Assembly (NCBI GenBank): GCA_024234815.1
Contig: JACKNO010000003.1
Span: forward strand, 310,001 to 374,000
Source: Pseudomonadales bacterium
GTDB lineage: Bacteria; Pseudomonadota; Gammaproteobacteria; Pseudomonadales; Halieaceae
Length of the DNA: 64,000 nt
Direction of reading: 5' to 3'
The notes below the pieces were generated by a model that had not been told where the DNA came from, did no database searches, and saw only the letters and a list, made by a program, of their open reading frames with translations. Below, piece after piece: positions 18,564-27,131 of this stretch; position 1 is the stretch's first letter; every line of letters begins with the position of its first letter. Position numbers and translations under genes: made by a program.

Positions 18564-20990
18564 TCAGTGCAGCGACTTATCCACCTGGTGATCCTGGAAC
18601 ACGCACTCGAACACATCGCGGAAGGTGCGGGCGAAATGCACGTTGATACCCTCGCGCAGGTAATCCGGCAGCTCCTCGAAATCGCGGCGGTTAGCATGCG
18701 GCAGAATCAGCTCCATAATCTTGCTGCGCCGGGCGGCAATCACCTTCTCGCGGATACCGCCCACCGGCAACACCTGCCCGGTCAGAGTCAGCTCCCCGGT
18801 CATGGCCAACGGTCGCTTGATGCGCTCCTTGCGGGCCAGCGACACCAGCGCCGTCGCGATAGTAATACCGGCGCTGGGGCCATCCTTCGGCGTCGCGCCC
18901 TCCGGCACATGCAGATGCACCATACTGATATCGAAAAAATCCGGATGACAGCGATAGTCCTTCAAGTGTGCCGACACATAGCTGTAGGCTATTTCCGCCG
19001 ACTCCTTCATCACATCCCCCAGCTTGCCCGTCATCTTGAAGCCGCGATTGAGCGTGTGAATCTGGGAAGACTCAATGGCCAGAGTCGCACCGCCCATGGC
19101 AGTCCAGGCCAGGCCGGTGGCGACACCCAGGCCGCGCATCGGCTTGTCCGGCTGAAACGGCGGCTTGCCCAGCAGCTCATCGATATCTTTCTTACCGATC
19201 CGCAGCTTGTCATCGTCCCCATCAAGCAGGCGCACAATGGACTTGCGCATAATGCGCGCCAGTTGCTTTTCCAGCGTGCGCACCCCCGCCTCGCGACAGT
19301 AGGAATCGATCACATACTTGAGGGCCGCCTCATTGATCTTGAGCTGCTCCTCATTCAGCCCGTGCCGCTCCAACTGCCGCGGCCACAGGTGATTCTTCGC
19401 GATAGCGAGCTTCTCCTCCGCGACATATCCCGACAGGCGCAAAGTTTCCATGCGATCCAGCAGGGGACCGGGAATCGTGTCGAGCTGGTTAGCCGTGCAA
19501 ATGAACAGCACCTTGGACAGATCCACCCGCAGGTCGAGGTAGTGGTCCAGGAAATCCTTGTTCTGCTCCGGGTCCAGCACCTCCAGCAGAGCCGAGGCGG
19601 GATCGCCCCGAAAGGAAGCCCCGATCTTGTCGATCTCGTCCAGCATAATCACCGGATTGCTTACATTCACCTCCTTGAGAGCCTGCACAAACTTGCCCGG
19701 CATGGCGCCGATATAGGTGCGGCGGTGGCCCTTGATCTCGGCCTCGTCGCGCATGCCACCAAGGCTGAAGCGATAGAACTCCCGGCCCAGCGCATCGGCC
19801 ACCGAGCGCCCGATGCTGGTTTTGCCCACACCGGGGGGGCCCACCAGCAGAAGAATGGAACCGGAAATCTCACCTTTGAACGAGCCCACCGCAAGGAACT
19901 CAAGAATACGGTCCTTCACATCTTCCAGGCCCTCGTGATGCTCATTGAGCACCTTTCGGGCGCGCTTCAAATCGAGCTGGTCCTCCGAGAGGACACCCCA
20001 GGGCACCGAGGTGGCCCAGTCGAGGTAGTTGCGGGTGACCGCATACTCCGGGGAACCGGTTTCCAGCATTGCCAGCTTGCGCATCTCCTCCTCGATCCGC
20101 GTGGTAGCCGCCGGCGGCAGCGTCAGATCGCGAATACGCTCCTCGAACATTTCCACATCGGTGGTGCGGTCGTCCTTGGAGATACCCAGCTCCTTCTGGA
20201 TAACCTTCATCTGCTCACGCAGGAAAAACTCGCGCTGCTGCGAGGAGACTTTTTCATTCACCTGGCTGGTGATCTGGCTTTGTAACTGCGCGACCTCGCG
20301 CTCCTTGCGCAACAGGGTGAGCACTTTCTCCATGCGCGACACCAGCGGCAGCGTGTCCAGAATTTCCTGCAACTTGTCCCCCGAGGCGGTGGTCAGGGCC
20401 GCTGAGAAATCCGCCAGCAGGCTGGGCTGGTTGGGACTGAAGTTGGCCAGGTACTGCTTGAGCTCCTCGCTGTACAGCGGGTTCAGGGGCAGCAGTTCCT
20501 TGATCTCCTTGATCAGGGCCATCGCATAGGCCTTGACCTCGTCGGAGCCGCGTTCGCCCTGGCTGCCGGGATACTCCACCTGCACCAGGTAGGGGGGCTT
20601 GTCACTGAGCCAGCGCACAATACGGAAGCGCTTCACGCCCTGGGCGAGAAACTGGCCCTTCTGCTCTGCCAGCGGTGGGCGATGCAGGCGTACGACACAG
20701 CCGATTTCGGGAAATCGGCGCGCTTCGATGGCGGCGGGGTCGGCCTCATTGACATAGGACAGGCCGATCAAACCGTGACCCGCCTTTCCCACCGCTTCGA
20801 GGGTAGACCCCCACTGCCCGGGATTGATGCCCACCGGTTGCACCTGCCCGGGGAAAAACGGGCGGTGAGGGAGCGGCATCAGGTAGAGTTTATCGGGCAG
20901 GACGTCATCCGCCACTGCCGGGGCCTGGGGCCCTGACTTGGGGGGGGGTGAGACCACCTCCGCGTCTATCGCTTCATCGCGTTCATTCAT
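18564..20990 (-). CDS. lon: ATP-dependent protease Lon
   Basis: 808 residues. N-terminal LON substrate domain (LYLMPLPHRPFFPG), AAA+ module with Walker A LVGPPGVGKTS and Walker B VIMLDEIDKIG, and C-terminal serine protease domain with the catalytic Ser in KDGPSAGI and the Lys about 40 residues later (GGIREKVIAA). It degrades damaged and regulatory proteins in the cytoplasm. Slightly longer than E. coli Lon because of an acidic, Pro-rich N-terminal lead. A heat-shock promoter lies about 45 bp upstream. Confidence 0.97.
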   Translation of the reverse strand: MNERDEAIDAEVVSPPPKSGPQAPAVADDVLPDKLYLMPLPHRPFFPGQVQPVGINPGQWGSTLEAVGKAGHGLIGLSYVNEADPAAIEARRFPEIGCVVRLHRPPLAEQKGQFLAQGVKRFRIVRWLSDKPPYLVQVEYPGSQGERGSDEVKAYAMALIKEIKELLPLNPLYSEELKQYLANFSPNQPSLLADFSAALTTASGDKLQEILDTLPLVSRMEKVLTLLRKEREVAQLQSQITSQVNEKVSSQQREFFLREQMKVIQKELGISKDDRTTDVEMFEERIRDLTLPPAATTRIEEEMRKLAMLETGSPEYAVTRNYLDWATSVPWGVLSEDQLDLKRARKVLNEHHEGLEDVKDRILEFLAVGSFKGEISGSILLLVGPPGVGKTSIGRSVADALGREFYRFSLGGMRDEAEIKGHRRTYIGAMPGKFVQALKEVNVSNPVIMLDEIDKIGASFRGDPASALLEVLDPEQNKDFLDHYLDLRVDLSKVLFICTANQLDTIPGPLLDRMETLRLSGYVAEEKLAIAKNHLWPRQLERHGLNEEQLKINEAALKYVIDSYCREAGVRTLEKQLARIMRKSIVRLLDGDDDKLRIGKKDIDELLGKPPFQPDKPMRGLGVATGLAWTAMGGATLAIESSQIHTLNRGFKMTGKLGDVMKESAEIAYSYVSAHLKDYRCHPDFFDISMVHLHVPEGATPKDGPSAGITIATALVSLARKERIKRPLAMTGELTLTGQVLPVGGIREKVIAARRSKIMELILPHANRRDFEELPDYLREGINVHFARTFRDVFECVFQDHQVDKSLH

Positions 20991-21034
20991 TGTTGTCCAG
21001 GGCCTTGTCTGTCACAGGGGATAGTCTTGTATAT

Positions 21035-21060
21035 ATATGGGCCAGCAGTCATTTTTCAAG
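21035..21060 (-). promoter_or_regulatory. Sigma-32 (RpoH) promoter of lon
   Basis: Read on the minus strand: CTTGAAA (complement of 21,054-21,060), a 12-base spacer, then CCCATAT (complement of 21,035-21,041). This matches the RpoH consensus CTTGAAA-N11-15-CCCATnT closely. The implied transcript start is about 30-40 bases before the lon start codon. lon is a classical heat-shock gene, so the placement fits. Confidence 0.75.
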
Positions 21061-21165
21061 CAAAGACGGCCACAGCCCATTCTCCCGTTACCCAAGTGTA
21101 GGTATACTTTTGCAGCCCACCTACCCGGGGCCCCAGCCCACCCTGACCCTCCGAGGACCCACGCA

Positions 21166-22440
21166 GTGCATATAGACAAACTCTCCATCCAGGAGCTGCA
21201 AGAACAACTGACAACCCTGCAGGCGCAGTACCACAAACTCGGGGAGTCTGGACTGGCGTTGGACCTGACCCGGGGCAAACCCTGCGCTGAACAGGTCGCG
21301 CTGGCGGACGAACTGGACGGGATACTGCAGGGCAACTACCTCGCGGCAGACGGCACCGATACCCGCAACTACGGCGGACTGGACGGCCTGCCTGAAGCCA
21401 GAGCCCTGTTCGGGGAAGTATTGGGCCTGCCCGCGGAGGAGACTATGGTGGGCGGCAACTCCAGCCTGACCATGATGTACCAGGTGGTGGAATTCGCGCT
21501 GACCGAAGGCCTGCGGGGACCGGAGTCGGCCTGGGGCAACAGCGACGCCGTCAAGTTCATCTGCCCGGTACCGGGCTACGACCGGCACTTTGCTATCTGC
21601 GAGCACCTGGGCATTGAGATGCTGAATGTGCCCATGCTGGACAGCGGGCCCGACATGGACGCAGTCGAGGCCCTGTTAAAAGAGGATTCGTCCATCAAGG
21701 GCATCTGGTGCGTGCCGCGTTTTTCAAACCCCACGGGCTGCGTCTACAGCGACCAGACCGTGGAGCGGATCGCCAGGCTGCCGGACCTGGCAGGGGAGGA
21801 CTTCCTGGTGATGTGGGACAACGCCTATGCGGTGCACACACTGCGTGAGCAGGCCGCGGCGCTGGCTTCCATCAGCGAGTATTGCCGCGCCCATAACACC
21901 ATGGATAACGTTTTCCAGTTTGGTTCCACCTCCAAGATAAGCTTTGCCGGCGCCGGCGTCGCTTTTCTGGGCAGCAGCAGGAAAAACCTGGCCGCCCTCG
22001 GCAAACACCTCGGCAACCAGAGCATTGGTCCGGACAAGGTCAATCAGCTGCGTCACGTGCGTTTTCTGAAAGATTCAGACCACCTCGCAGCCCATATGGC
22101 GAAGCACGCGGCCCTTATCCGCCCCCGCTTCGACAGTGTGCTGGACACCCTTGACCGGGAACTTTCCGGCACCGGGATGGGCAGCTGGACGAGGCCGCTG
22201 GGCGGTTACTTCATCTCATTCGACACCCTGCCCGGGCTGGCGGGGGAAGTGGTCAAACTGGCGGGAGCCATCGGCGTAAAGTTGACCCCGGCGGGAGCCA
22301 CCTTCCCCTATGGCAAGGATCCCAACGACAGCAACATCCGGCTGGCGCCGACCTTTGCGACGGAGCAGGCGGTAAAGGATGCAGTGGCCGCGTTTGTGGT
22401 ATGTGTGCGCCTGGCAACGGTACAACAACGTCTGCGGTAG
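21166..22440 (+). CDS. PLP-dependent aminotransferase, MocR-type fold (PF12897-like)
   Basis: 424 residues from the GTG at 21,166, preceded by GAGGA at a good distance; the longer open frame upstream runs through the lon promoter. Fold-type I features: LTRGKPCAEQ near the N-terminus, NYGGLDGLPEAR, VGGNSSLTMMYQ, PRFSNPTGCVYS and the probable PLP lysine in GSTSKISFAGAG. The sequence resembles the stand-alone class I/II aminotransferases grouped as alanine-glyoxylate aminotransferase-like (PF12897). The substrate is unknown. Divergent from lon. Confidence 0.8.
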   Translation: MHIDKLSIQELQEQLTTLQAQYHKLGESGLALDLTRGKPCAEQVALADELDGILQGNYLAADGTDTRNYGGLDGLPEARALFGEVLGLPAEETMVGGNSSLTMMYQVVEFALTEGLRGPESAWGNSDAVKFICPVPGYDRHFAICEHLGIEMLNVPMLDSGPDMDAVEALLKEDSSIKGIWCVPRFSNPTGCVYSDQTVERIARLPDLAGEDFLVMWDNAYAVHTLREQAAALASISEYCRAHNTMDNVFQFGSTSKISFAGAGVAFLGSSRKNLAALGKHLGNQSIGPDKVNQLRHVRFLKDSDHLAAHMAKHAALIRPRFDSVLDTLDRELSGTGMGSWTRPLGGYFISFDTLPGLAGEVVKLAGAIGVKLTPAGATFPYGKDPNDSNIRLAPTFATEQAVKDAVAAFVVCVRLATVQQRLR

Positions 22441-22489
22441 ACTATCTATCGACCGCACACCTCGCTTCCCAAGGTGGCCTGGCCCTGTA

Positions 22490-22542
22490 GTACGGGAGCC
22501 GTACCCGCGCGACAGCTGTCGCGAATACCCGGTGTTACCGGG
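22490..22542. repeat. Three consecutive short palindromes
   Basis: Between convergent genes: GTACGG-GAG-CCGTAC (22,490-22,504), a perfect 16-bp palindrome CGCGACAGCTGTCGCG (22,508-22,523) and CCCGGT-GTT-ACCGGG (22,528-22,542). They could act together as a two-way terminator; there are no T-runs. Confidence 0.65.
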
Positions 22543-22556
22543 CAGGCCGCCGCCTG

Positions 22557-23132
22557 TCAGGGTTTGGGATTGGCCATAGCCGCCTGCAGCTGTTTGAGTG
22601 CCTCTACCTGCTCCGGTGGCAACGCAACCGGCTCACAGCGCGGGTCCGTGTTCTGTATGGCCTTTATCATTGTCGGCGTGAGCGGGATGGGGTCGCAGCC
22701 ATGGCCCTGCTCGCAGATCATGTCACGGTCCGGGTTGGCCTTTACGTGACAGGCAAAGCAGTTGCCGCCGAATCGATTCACGACATCGACAAATCCGCGG
22801 CTGCGAATCCTGCTGCCCTCGGCTGACACATCCAGCTCAATAAACTCCCAGTCCCGGGTCGCCGGACTAAATCCTTCCTCATGCTTCACCATGACCTCAG
22901 TGGGCACGAGTTGCACTACTGAACCCGCCGGGTAACTGCCGGTACCGGCATTGGCCACTGCCAGGGTCGCATTGAGATCGCCCTGCAGATTGCTCACGAA
23001 AAAGCCACGCACGGGCGTCATGTCCCTGATGCAGCTGAAAGTCTCGTCATCAATGGGTGAGTCTGACGCCCAGGTTTGCACGCCATAGATAACCAGCGCG
23101 GCGCAAAGCCCCGCTCTTGTCGATAAACTCAT
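22557..23132 (-). CDS. Exported single-heme c-type protein of unknown role
   Basis: 191 residues from the ATG at 23,132, chosen because it starts a signal peptide (cleavage near WAS-DSP). A single CFACH heme motif lies at about residues 130-134. The fold around it is not a typical cytochrome c: a beta-rich N-terminal part (GFFVSNLQGDLNATLAVANAG) precedes the heme, and a Cys pair (CEQGHGC) follows. Likely periplasmic electron carrier or heme-bearing partner. It stands alone between convergent aminotransferase and amidohydrolase units. Confidence 0.65.
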   Translation of the reverse strand: MSLSTRAGLCAALVIYGVQTWASDSPIDDETFSCIRDMTPVRGFFVSNLQGDLNATLAVANAGTGSYPAGSVVQLVPTEVMVKHEEGFSPATRDWEFIELDVSAEGSRIRSRGFVDVVNRFGGNCFACHVKANPDRDMICEQGHGCDPIPLTPTMIKAIQNTDPRCEPVALPPEQVEALKQLQAAMANPKP

Positions 23133-23257
23133 GATGGCTGACCCCTCAGGATGCGCAGCCGGACCCGACCATTCGGGCAATCACTGCCTTACTCAACATA
23201 GACCATCCTGCAGCTAACAACCACTTATTCAGAGTGAGGCGCTGGCAAAAACCGACA

Positions 23258-26200
23258 TCAGCGAATCGCGGATTCAGGCCGGCCCTGCCAGTAAAAGGGC
23301 AGCAGTTGGCTGTCACCGGTGCTGACTTCGCGCAGGGAGTCAGCCTCGTACAGGCGCCCGTTCAGCATCACGTAGCTGATATCGTCGGTGTTGTGGATAT
23401 CTTCCAGGGGGTTGGCATCGAGAACGACAAGGTCGGCGAGCTTCCCCGGTTCCAGCGAGCCGATATCCGCATCCATACCCATATAGGTGGCCGGGTTGAT
23501 GGTAGCGGCCGCCAGAGCCTGCATGGGACTGAAGCCGCCCCGCGCGAAACTCCACATCTCCCAGTGGCTACCCAGCCCCTCGCGCTGGCCATGGGCGCCG
23601 GTATTGACCATCACTCCCTCCTTCAGCAGCACCAGCGCCGCCGCGGCAGCGTCGTCGTCCCGGTAGTCCTGTTCCGGCGCCATTGGCCGCCGCACCGAGC
23701 GCGGCTGCAGCACAGTCGGCGGCACGAAATTGGAGAGTATCGGGTGCTTCCAGACTTCCGTTTGCTGGTAGTAGTAATCCTCCGAGGTAAGCCCGCCAAA
23801 CGTAACCACCAGGGTGGGCGTATAGCCCGCCTGGGAATGGCTCCACAGCTGGGTGACATCGTCATACATGCGCATCGTAGGCACGTTGTGCTCCACCCCC
23901 GTAATGCCGTCCGCCACCAGGTTCATGTCCTGGTGATACAGGGAGCCGCCCTCGGCGACCGTCATCAAACCCTCCATGCGCGACGCTTCTATCACCTGCT
24001 GGCGCTGCTCGCGACGGGGCTGGTTGTAGTTCTTGATGCTGATGGCCCCCTGGGCCTTGAGGCGACGAGCATGGGCCAGGGCATCATCGAGGCTGTCCAC
24101 CGGCGAGTAGTAAAGGCTCTCGGCTCCATAGACGATCTCACCCGTTGAGAAGATACGCGGCCCCAGGATTCGCCCCGCCCGCGCGTACTCGGCGGCGGCA
24201 AACGCCTGGTGGGCGCTGCTGGAAGGGTTGTGTACGGTGGTCACGCCCAGCGCCAGGTGGGCCAGCAGGTCCCAGTTCTGTTGCGGGATGATCTCGCCGC
24301 TGCCATAGGGTCCGTGGGCGTGGATGTCCACCAGGCCGGGAATCAGCGTTTTGCCCGCCAGGTCGATGACCTGGAAATCGTCCGGGACCGCTACCTCGGC
24401 CACCGGACCCAGTTCGAGGATGCGATTGCCGCGCACCAGTACCGTGCCCTGCTCTATCACCTGCCGCTCGGCGTTCATCGTCACAATACGCGCATTGGTC
24501 AACGCAATGCTCGTATCGGGGCGTGCGTACGCGACCGTCATGGACAGGTCGACACCTTCCCCGGGGCCATCGAAATCCGCCGCCATCGCCTCCTCGACGG
24601 CAACGGTATTCAGCGTTGGGCCCGTCGACCAGCCCAGCGCGTTGCCGTCTGCCGACCAGTGCAGGTAGGCGCCCCCGACCCGACTGGCCTTGACCGTGGG
24701 AAAGGCGGACTGGGCGCCGTCCAGGGCCACGGTCTTGCCACTGGCCATGTATGGGGAGACATAAACCTGGTAGCCCCGGATAAAGGCGATGTGACGCCCG
24801 TCGGGAGCCAGCCGGATCGCGGTGGCATCACCGGCAGTGGCCAGTTCCCGCACATCCTCGCCGTCGAGGTTCATGGAAATCAGCGCTGTGCTGGCGCTAT
24901 CGCTGTCGCGGCCGCTGGCAGACCCGGCCCTGTCCTGGACATAGAGGCGATCGTCCGGGCCGAAGTGGGCATGGCTGCCACGCTTACTGACAAAATGGGT
25001 GACGCCGGTGGCGATATCCAGGGTGTATATCCCGGGCCGCTGCCCCCACTCGGGATTCAACAGGGCATCACCGGGGCGCTTTTGCAAGGCCAGGGTTTTA
25101 CCGTTCGCCGCTATCGCCAGACCGGTGTACTGGCCCCGCTCCAGCTGCAGGCCTGTCGATTTGCCACCGCTGGCGGGAACCCGGTGCAGTGTGCTGAGGG
25201 CCTGGTCGTTCCAACGCAGAAAATAGACCGCGCTGCTGTCCGGCGCCCAGACAGGTTCGTAGTCGAAACCCTCGTCCGCATCAGTAGTGAGAAGCTGCGG
25301 CGCGGCTTCCCCGCGCTTGACGTAAAGCCTGCCCAGCGACTCGAATACCACCGCGCTGCCATCCGGGGCGCGACTGGCGCCACGCACCATCCTGGTATCG
25401 AAACTCTCTGGCGCCACATCCACTTTGAAACGCGGTGCCGGATATACGTCGCGCCGATCCTTGATCCGGAACGGAATTTGCGTCACTTCGCCTGAATCAA
25501 GGGCGAGCTTCCAGATTTTCCCTCCAGCCCAGAACACCAGGTTGCGGCTGTCCGGCGTCCAGTCCATATTGGGGTAGAGGCCGTGTACAGCCCAGGTCTC
25601 CTGCATATCCTGGTCGAGCTTGTCGTAAACCATCCGCTCTTCGCCGGTTTCCAGGTTCATCACGAACAAGCGGGAAGCGGCGCGCACCCGCTTGACGTAG
25701 GCCAGCCACTTGCCATCGGGGGAAGGGGTAGGCCGCACAGCGCCGCCGGCTCCGCCGACGACGGTGCTCACCTCGCCGTCCGCCAGATCGACCTTGCGGA
25801 TCTGGAAAATCTCACCGTTGCTGTCCTGGTGGTAGATAAAAGTATTGCCTGGAGTGGTATTGAGCGTGAAATAGATAGCGCTGCCGTCAGGCGCGAAGAT
25901 CGGCTCGCCCTGCTCTTTCTGGAAGGATTCATTGGGGCGTTCGACAACGGGCTGTCCCTGCTGCTGCTCGCCACCGCCGGCGTGATAGAGCCAAATCTCC
26001 CCGGTACCGAGGGAGCGGGACGTGGTGAAGTGCTTGCGCGCCGCGATGTATTCGCCGTCCGGACTCCAGGCGGGATTATTGAGCAGGCGAAACTGTTCAT
26101 GGGTGACCTGGCGCAGCTCACCGCCAGCCAGTTCCATGACCCAGATATTGTCCCCGCCCGCCCGGTCCGAGGTAAATGCGAGCGCTTTTCCATCCGGGCT

Positions 26201-26548
26201 GAATCGCGGCTGCATGTCCCATGCGTGGCCACTGGTCAGGGCCCTGGCATCACCACCGGCCAGCGGAATCTGATAGATATCCCCGAGAAAATCAAATGCG
26301 ATGTACTTGCCGTCAGGCGACACGTCCAGGCTCATCCAGGTGCCCTCGGTGACGTCAATCTCCACCGGGGTTGGCGCCACGCCGTAGGCGGGCTTATTCA
26401 CATCCCAGGCGGCCTCCTCTTCCGCGCTCGCTGGCACTGCGACCAACACCGCGGCCATAACAAGATACAGCAAGGCAGCACTGCCCAGGGTGAGAGTGGT
26501 GGAGCGCGAAACCATACAACGGTGGGCAAATAGGGATACTGGGCGCAT
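23258..26548 (-). CDS. Exported amidohydrolase with N-terminal TolB-type propeller
   Basis: 1096 residues from the ATG at 26,548. Signal peptide (hydrophobic core LLYLVMAAVLVAVPASA). Residues about 60-690 form repeated SPDGKYIAF / WSPDGEYIA / SPDGKALAF blades of a TolB/WD40-like propeller. From about 720 to the end is a metal-dependent amidohydrolase with LIPGLVDIHAHGPYG (HxH metal ligands), a His in VEHNVPTM, and LEPGKLADLVVLDANP near the end. The architecture suggests a periplasmic or secreted peptidase/amidase in which the propeller gates substrate access. Lies downstream of, and possibly in the same message as, the ThDP enzyme operon. Confidence 0.85.
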   Translation of the reverse strand: MRPVSLFAHRCMVSRSTTLTLGSAALLYLVMAAVLVAVPASAEEEAAWDVNKPAYGVAPTPVEIDVTEGTWMSLDVSPDGKYIAFDFLGDIYQIPLAGGDARALTSGHAWDMQPRFSPDGKALAFTSDRAGGDNIWVMELAGGELRQVTHEQFRLLNNPAWSPDGEYIAARKHFTTSRSLGTGEIWLYHAGGGEQQQGQPVVERPNESFQKEQGEPIFAPDGSAIYFTLNTTPGNTFIYHQDSNGEIFQIRKVDLADGEVSTVVGGAGGAVRPTPSPDGKWLAYVKRVRAASRLFVMNLETGEERMVYDKLDQDMQETWAVHGLYPNMDWTPDSRNLVFWAGGKIWKLALDSGEVTQIPFRIKDRRDVYPAPRFKVDVAPESFDTRMVRGASRAPDGSAVVFESLGRLYVKRGEAAPQLLTTDADEGFDYEPVWAPDSSAVYFLRWNDQALSTLHRVPASGGKSTGLQLERGQYTGLAIAANGKTLALQKRPGDALLNPEWGQRPGIYTLDIATGVTHFVSKRGSHAHFGPDDRLYVQDRAGSASGRDSDSASTALISMNLDGEDVRELATAGDATAIRLAPDGRHIAFIRGYQVYVSPYMASGKTVALDGAQSAFPTVKASRVGGAYLHWSADGNALGWSTGPTLNTVAVEEAMAADFDGPGEGVDLSMTVAYARPDTSIALTNARIVTMNAERQVIEQGTVLVRGNRILELGPVAEVAVPDDFQVIDLAGKTLIPGLVDIHAHGPYGSGEIIPQQNWDLLAHLALGVTTVHNPSSSAHQAFAAAEYARAGRILGPRIFSTGEIVYGAESLYYSPVDSLDDALAHARRLKAQGAISIKNYNQPRREQRQQVIEASRMEGLMTVAEGGSLYHQDMNLVADGITGVEHNVPTMRMYDDVTQLWSHSQAGYTPTLVVTFGGLTSEDYYYQQTEVWKHPILSNFVPPTVLQPRSVRRPMAPEQDYRDDDAAAAALVLLKEGVMVNTGAHGQREGLGSHWEMWSFARGGFSPMQALAAATINPATYMGMDADIGSLEPGKLADLVVLDANPLEDIHNTDDISYVMLNGRLYEADSLREVSTGDSQLLPFYWQGRPESAIR

Positions 26549-26648
26549 GACGAGGCCTGTTTTTGGAGTGGGGGAACAGCGCTGCATTATAGGGCGCGCT
26601 CCACTGCGCCGCCAGCGAGCGCTGTGCACCGGCACCAGCCGCGCTGCT

Positions 26649-27131
26649 TCAGTAGGGGTGATCCGGATCCAGTTCGAAGGTTTCCACCACCCAGTCGTAA
26701 TAGAGGCCGCTGGAGAGGAAGTCCTGGTATATCTCATTGACCAGGTTCACCAGTTTCTTAACCGCATAATCCACGTCGCCGTCGAGGACGTGCAGGGTGA
26801 GCGCCACATCGCCGCCGCGGTTGTAGGTCCTGAGCGCGACTTTAGCCGGGTCGCAGCGGCGATGCGCCGGCAGGGCGGCGTCCTGGCGCGCCAGCAGCCA
26901 GCCCTTGAAATCCGGATACATGGTCGAGCCGGAGGGTACCGCGGGCAGTACGCAGCTTATGCGCAGGGTCTGCCTCGCCTCGTTCCACACCCACTGGAAA
27001 ACCTGGTCCCGGTGCCAGCGCGACCTGAATTCCGCACCGCCCGCGCGTTCGTACTGCCGGCTGAAACCGCGGAAAACGCCGCGGCTGGCATAGTGTTCAA
27101 GCAGGTCGCCGACCTGCCCTGCCGCGCCCAT
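26649..27131 (-). CDS. Small protein coupled to the ThDP enzyme; unknown function
   Basis: 160 residues starting at the ATG at 27,131, which overlaps the stop of the ThDP enzyme gene (TGATG). Translational coupling is therefore likely. Not recognised. No signal peptide is visible. The C-terminal half has a mixed alpha/beta look (ALRTYNRGGDVALTLHVL, then an amphipathic helix VKKLVNLVNEIYQDFL) and ends in acidic residues. Because its partner carries a Tat signal and folds in the cytoplasm before export, this protein could be a dedicated maturation or Tat chaperone, or a subunit carried along with the enzyme. Both are inference. Confidence 0.75.
   Translation of the reverse strand: MGAAGQVGDLLEHYASRGVFRGFSRQYERAGGAEFRSRWHRDQVFQWVWNEARQTLRISCVLPAVPSGSTMYPDFKGWLLARQDAALPAHRRCDPAKVALRTYNRGGDVALTLHVLDGDVDYAVKKLVNLVNEIYQDFLSSGLYYDWVVETFELDPDHPY

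Noticed and set aside
18197..18697. 166-codon minus-strand frame in the cmoB-lon gap
   Set aside because: It translates the repeat element (same peptide block appears twice) and runs into the lon 3' end; no start signal.
18408..20285. 625-residue plus-strand open frame over lon
   Set aside because: It is antisense to the well-supported lon gene and begins in the palindromic repeat; composition is that of a shadow frame in GC-rich DNA.
24209..25495. 428-residue plus-strand frame over the amidohydrolase gene
   Set aside because: Antisense shadow of a long real gene with clear propeller repeats and signal peptide.
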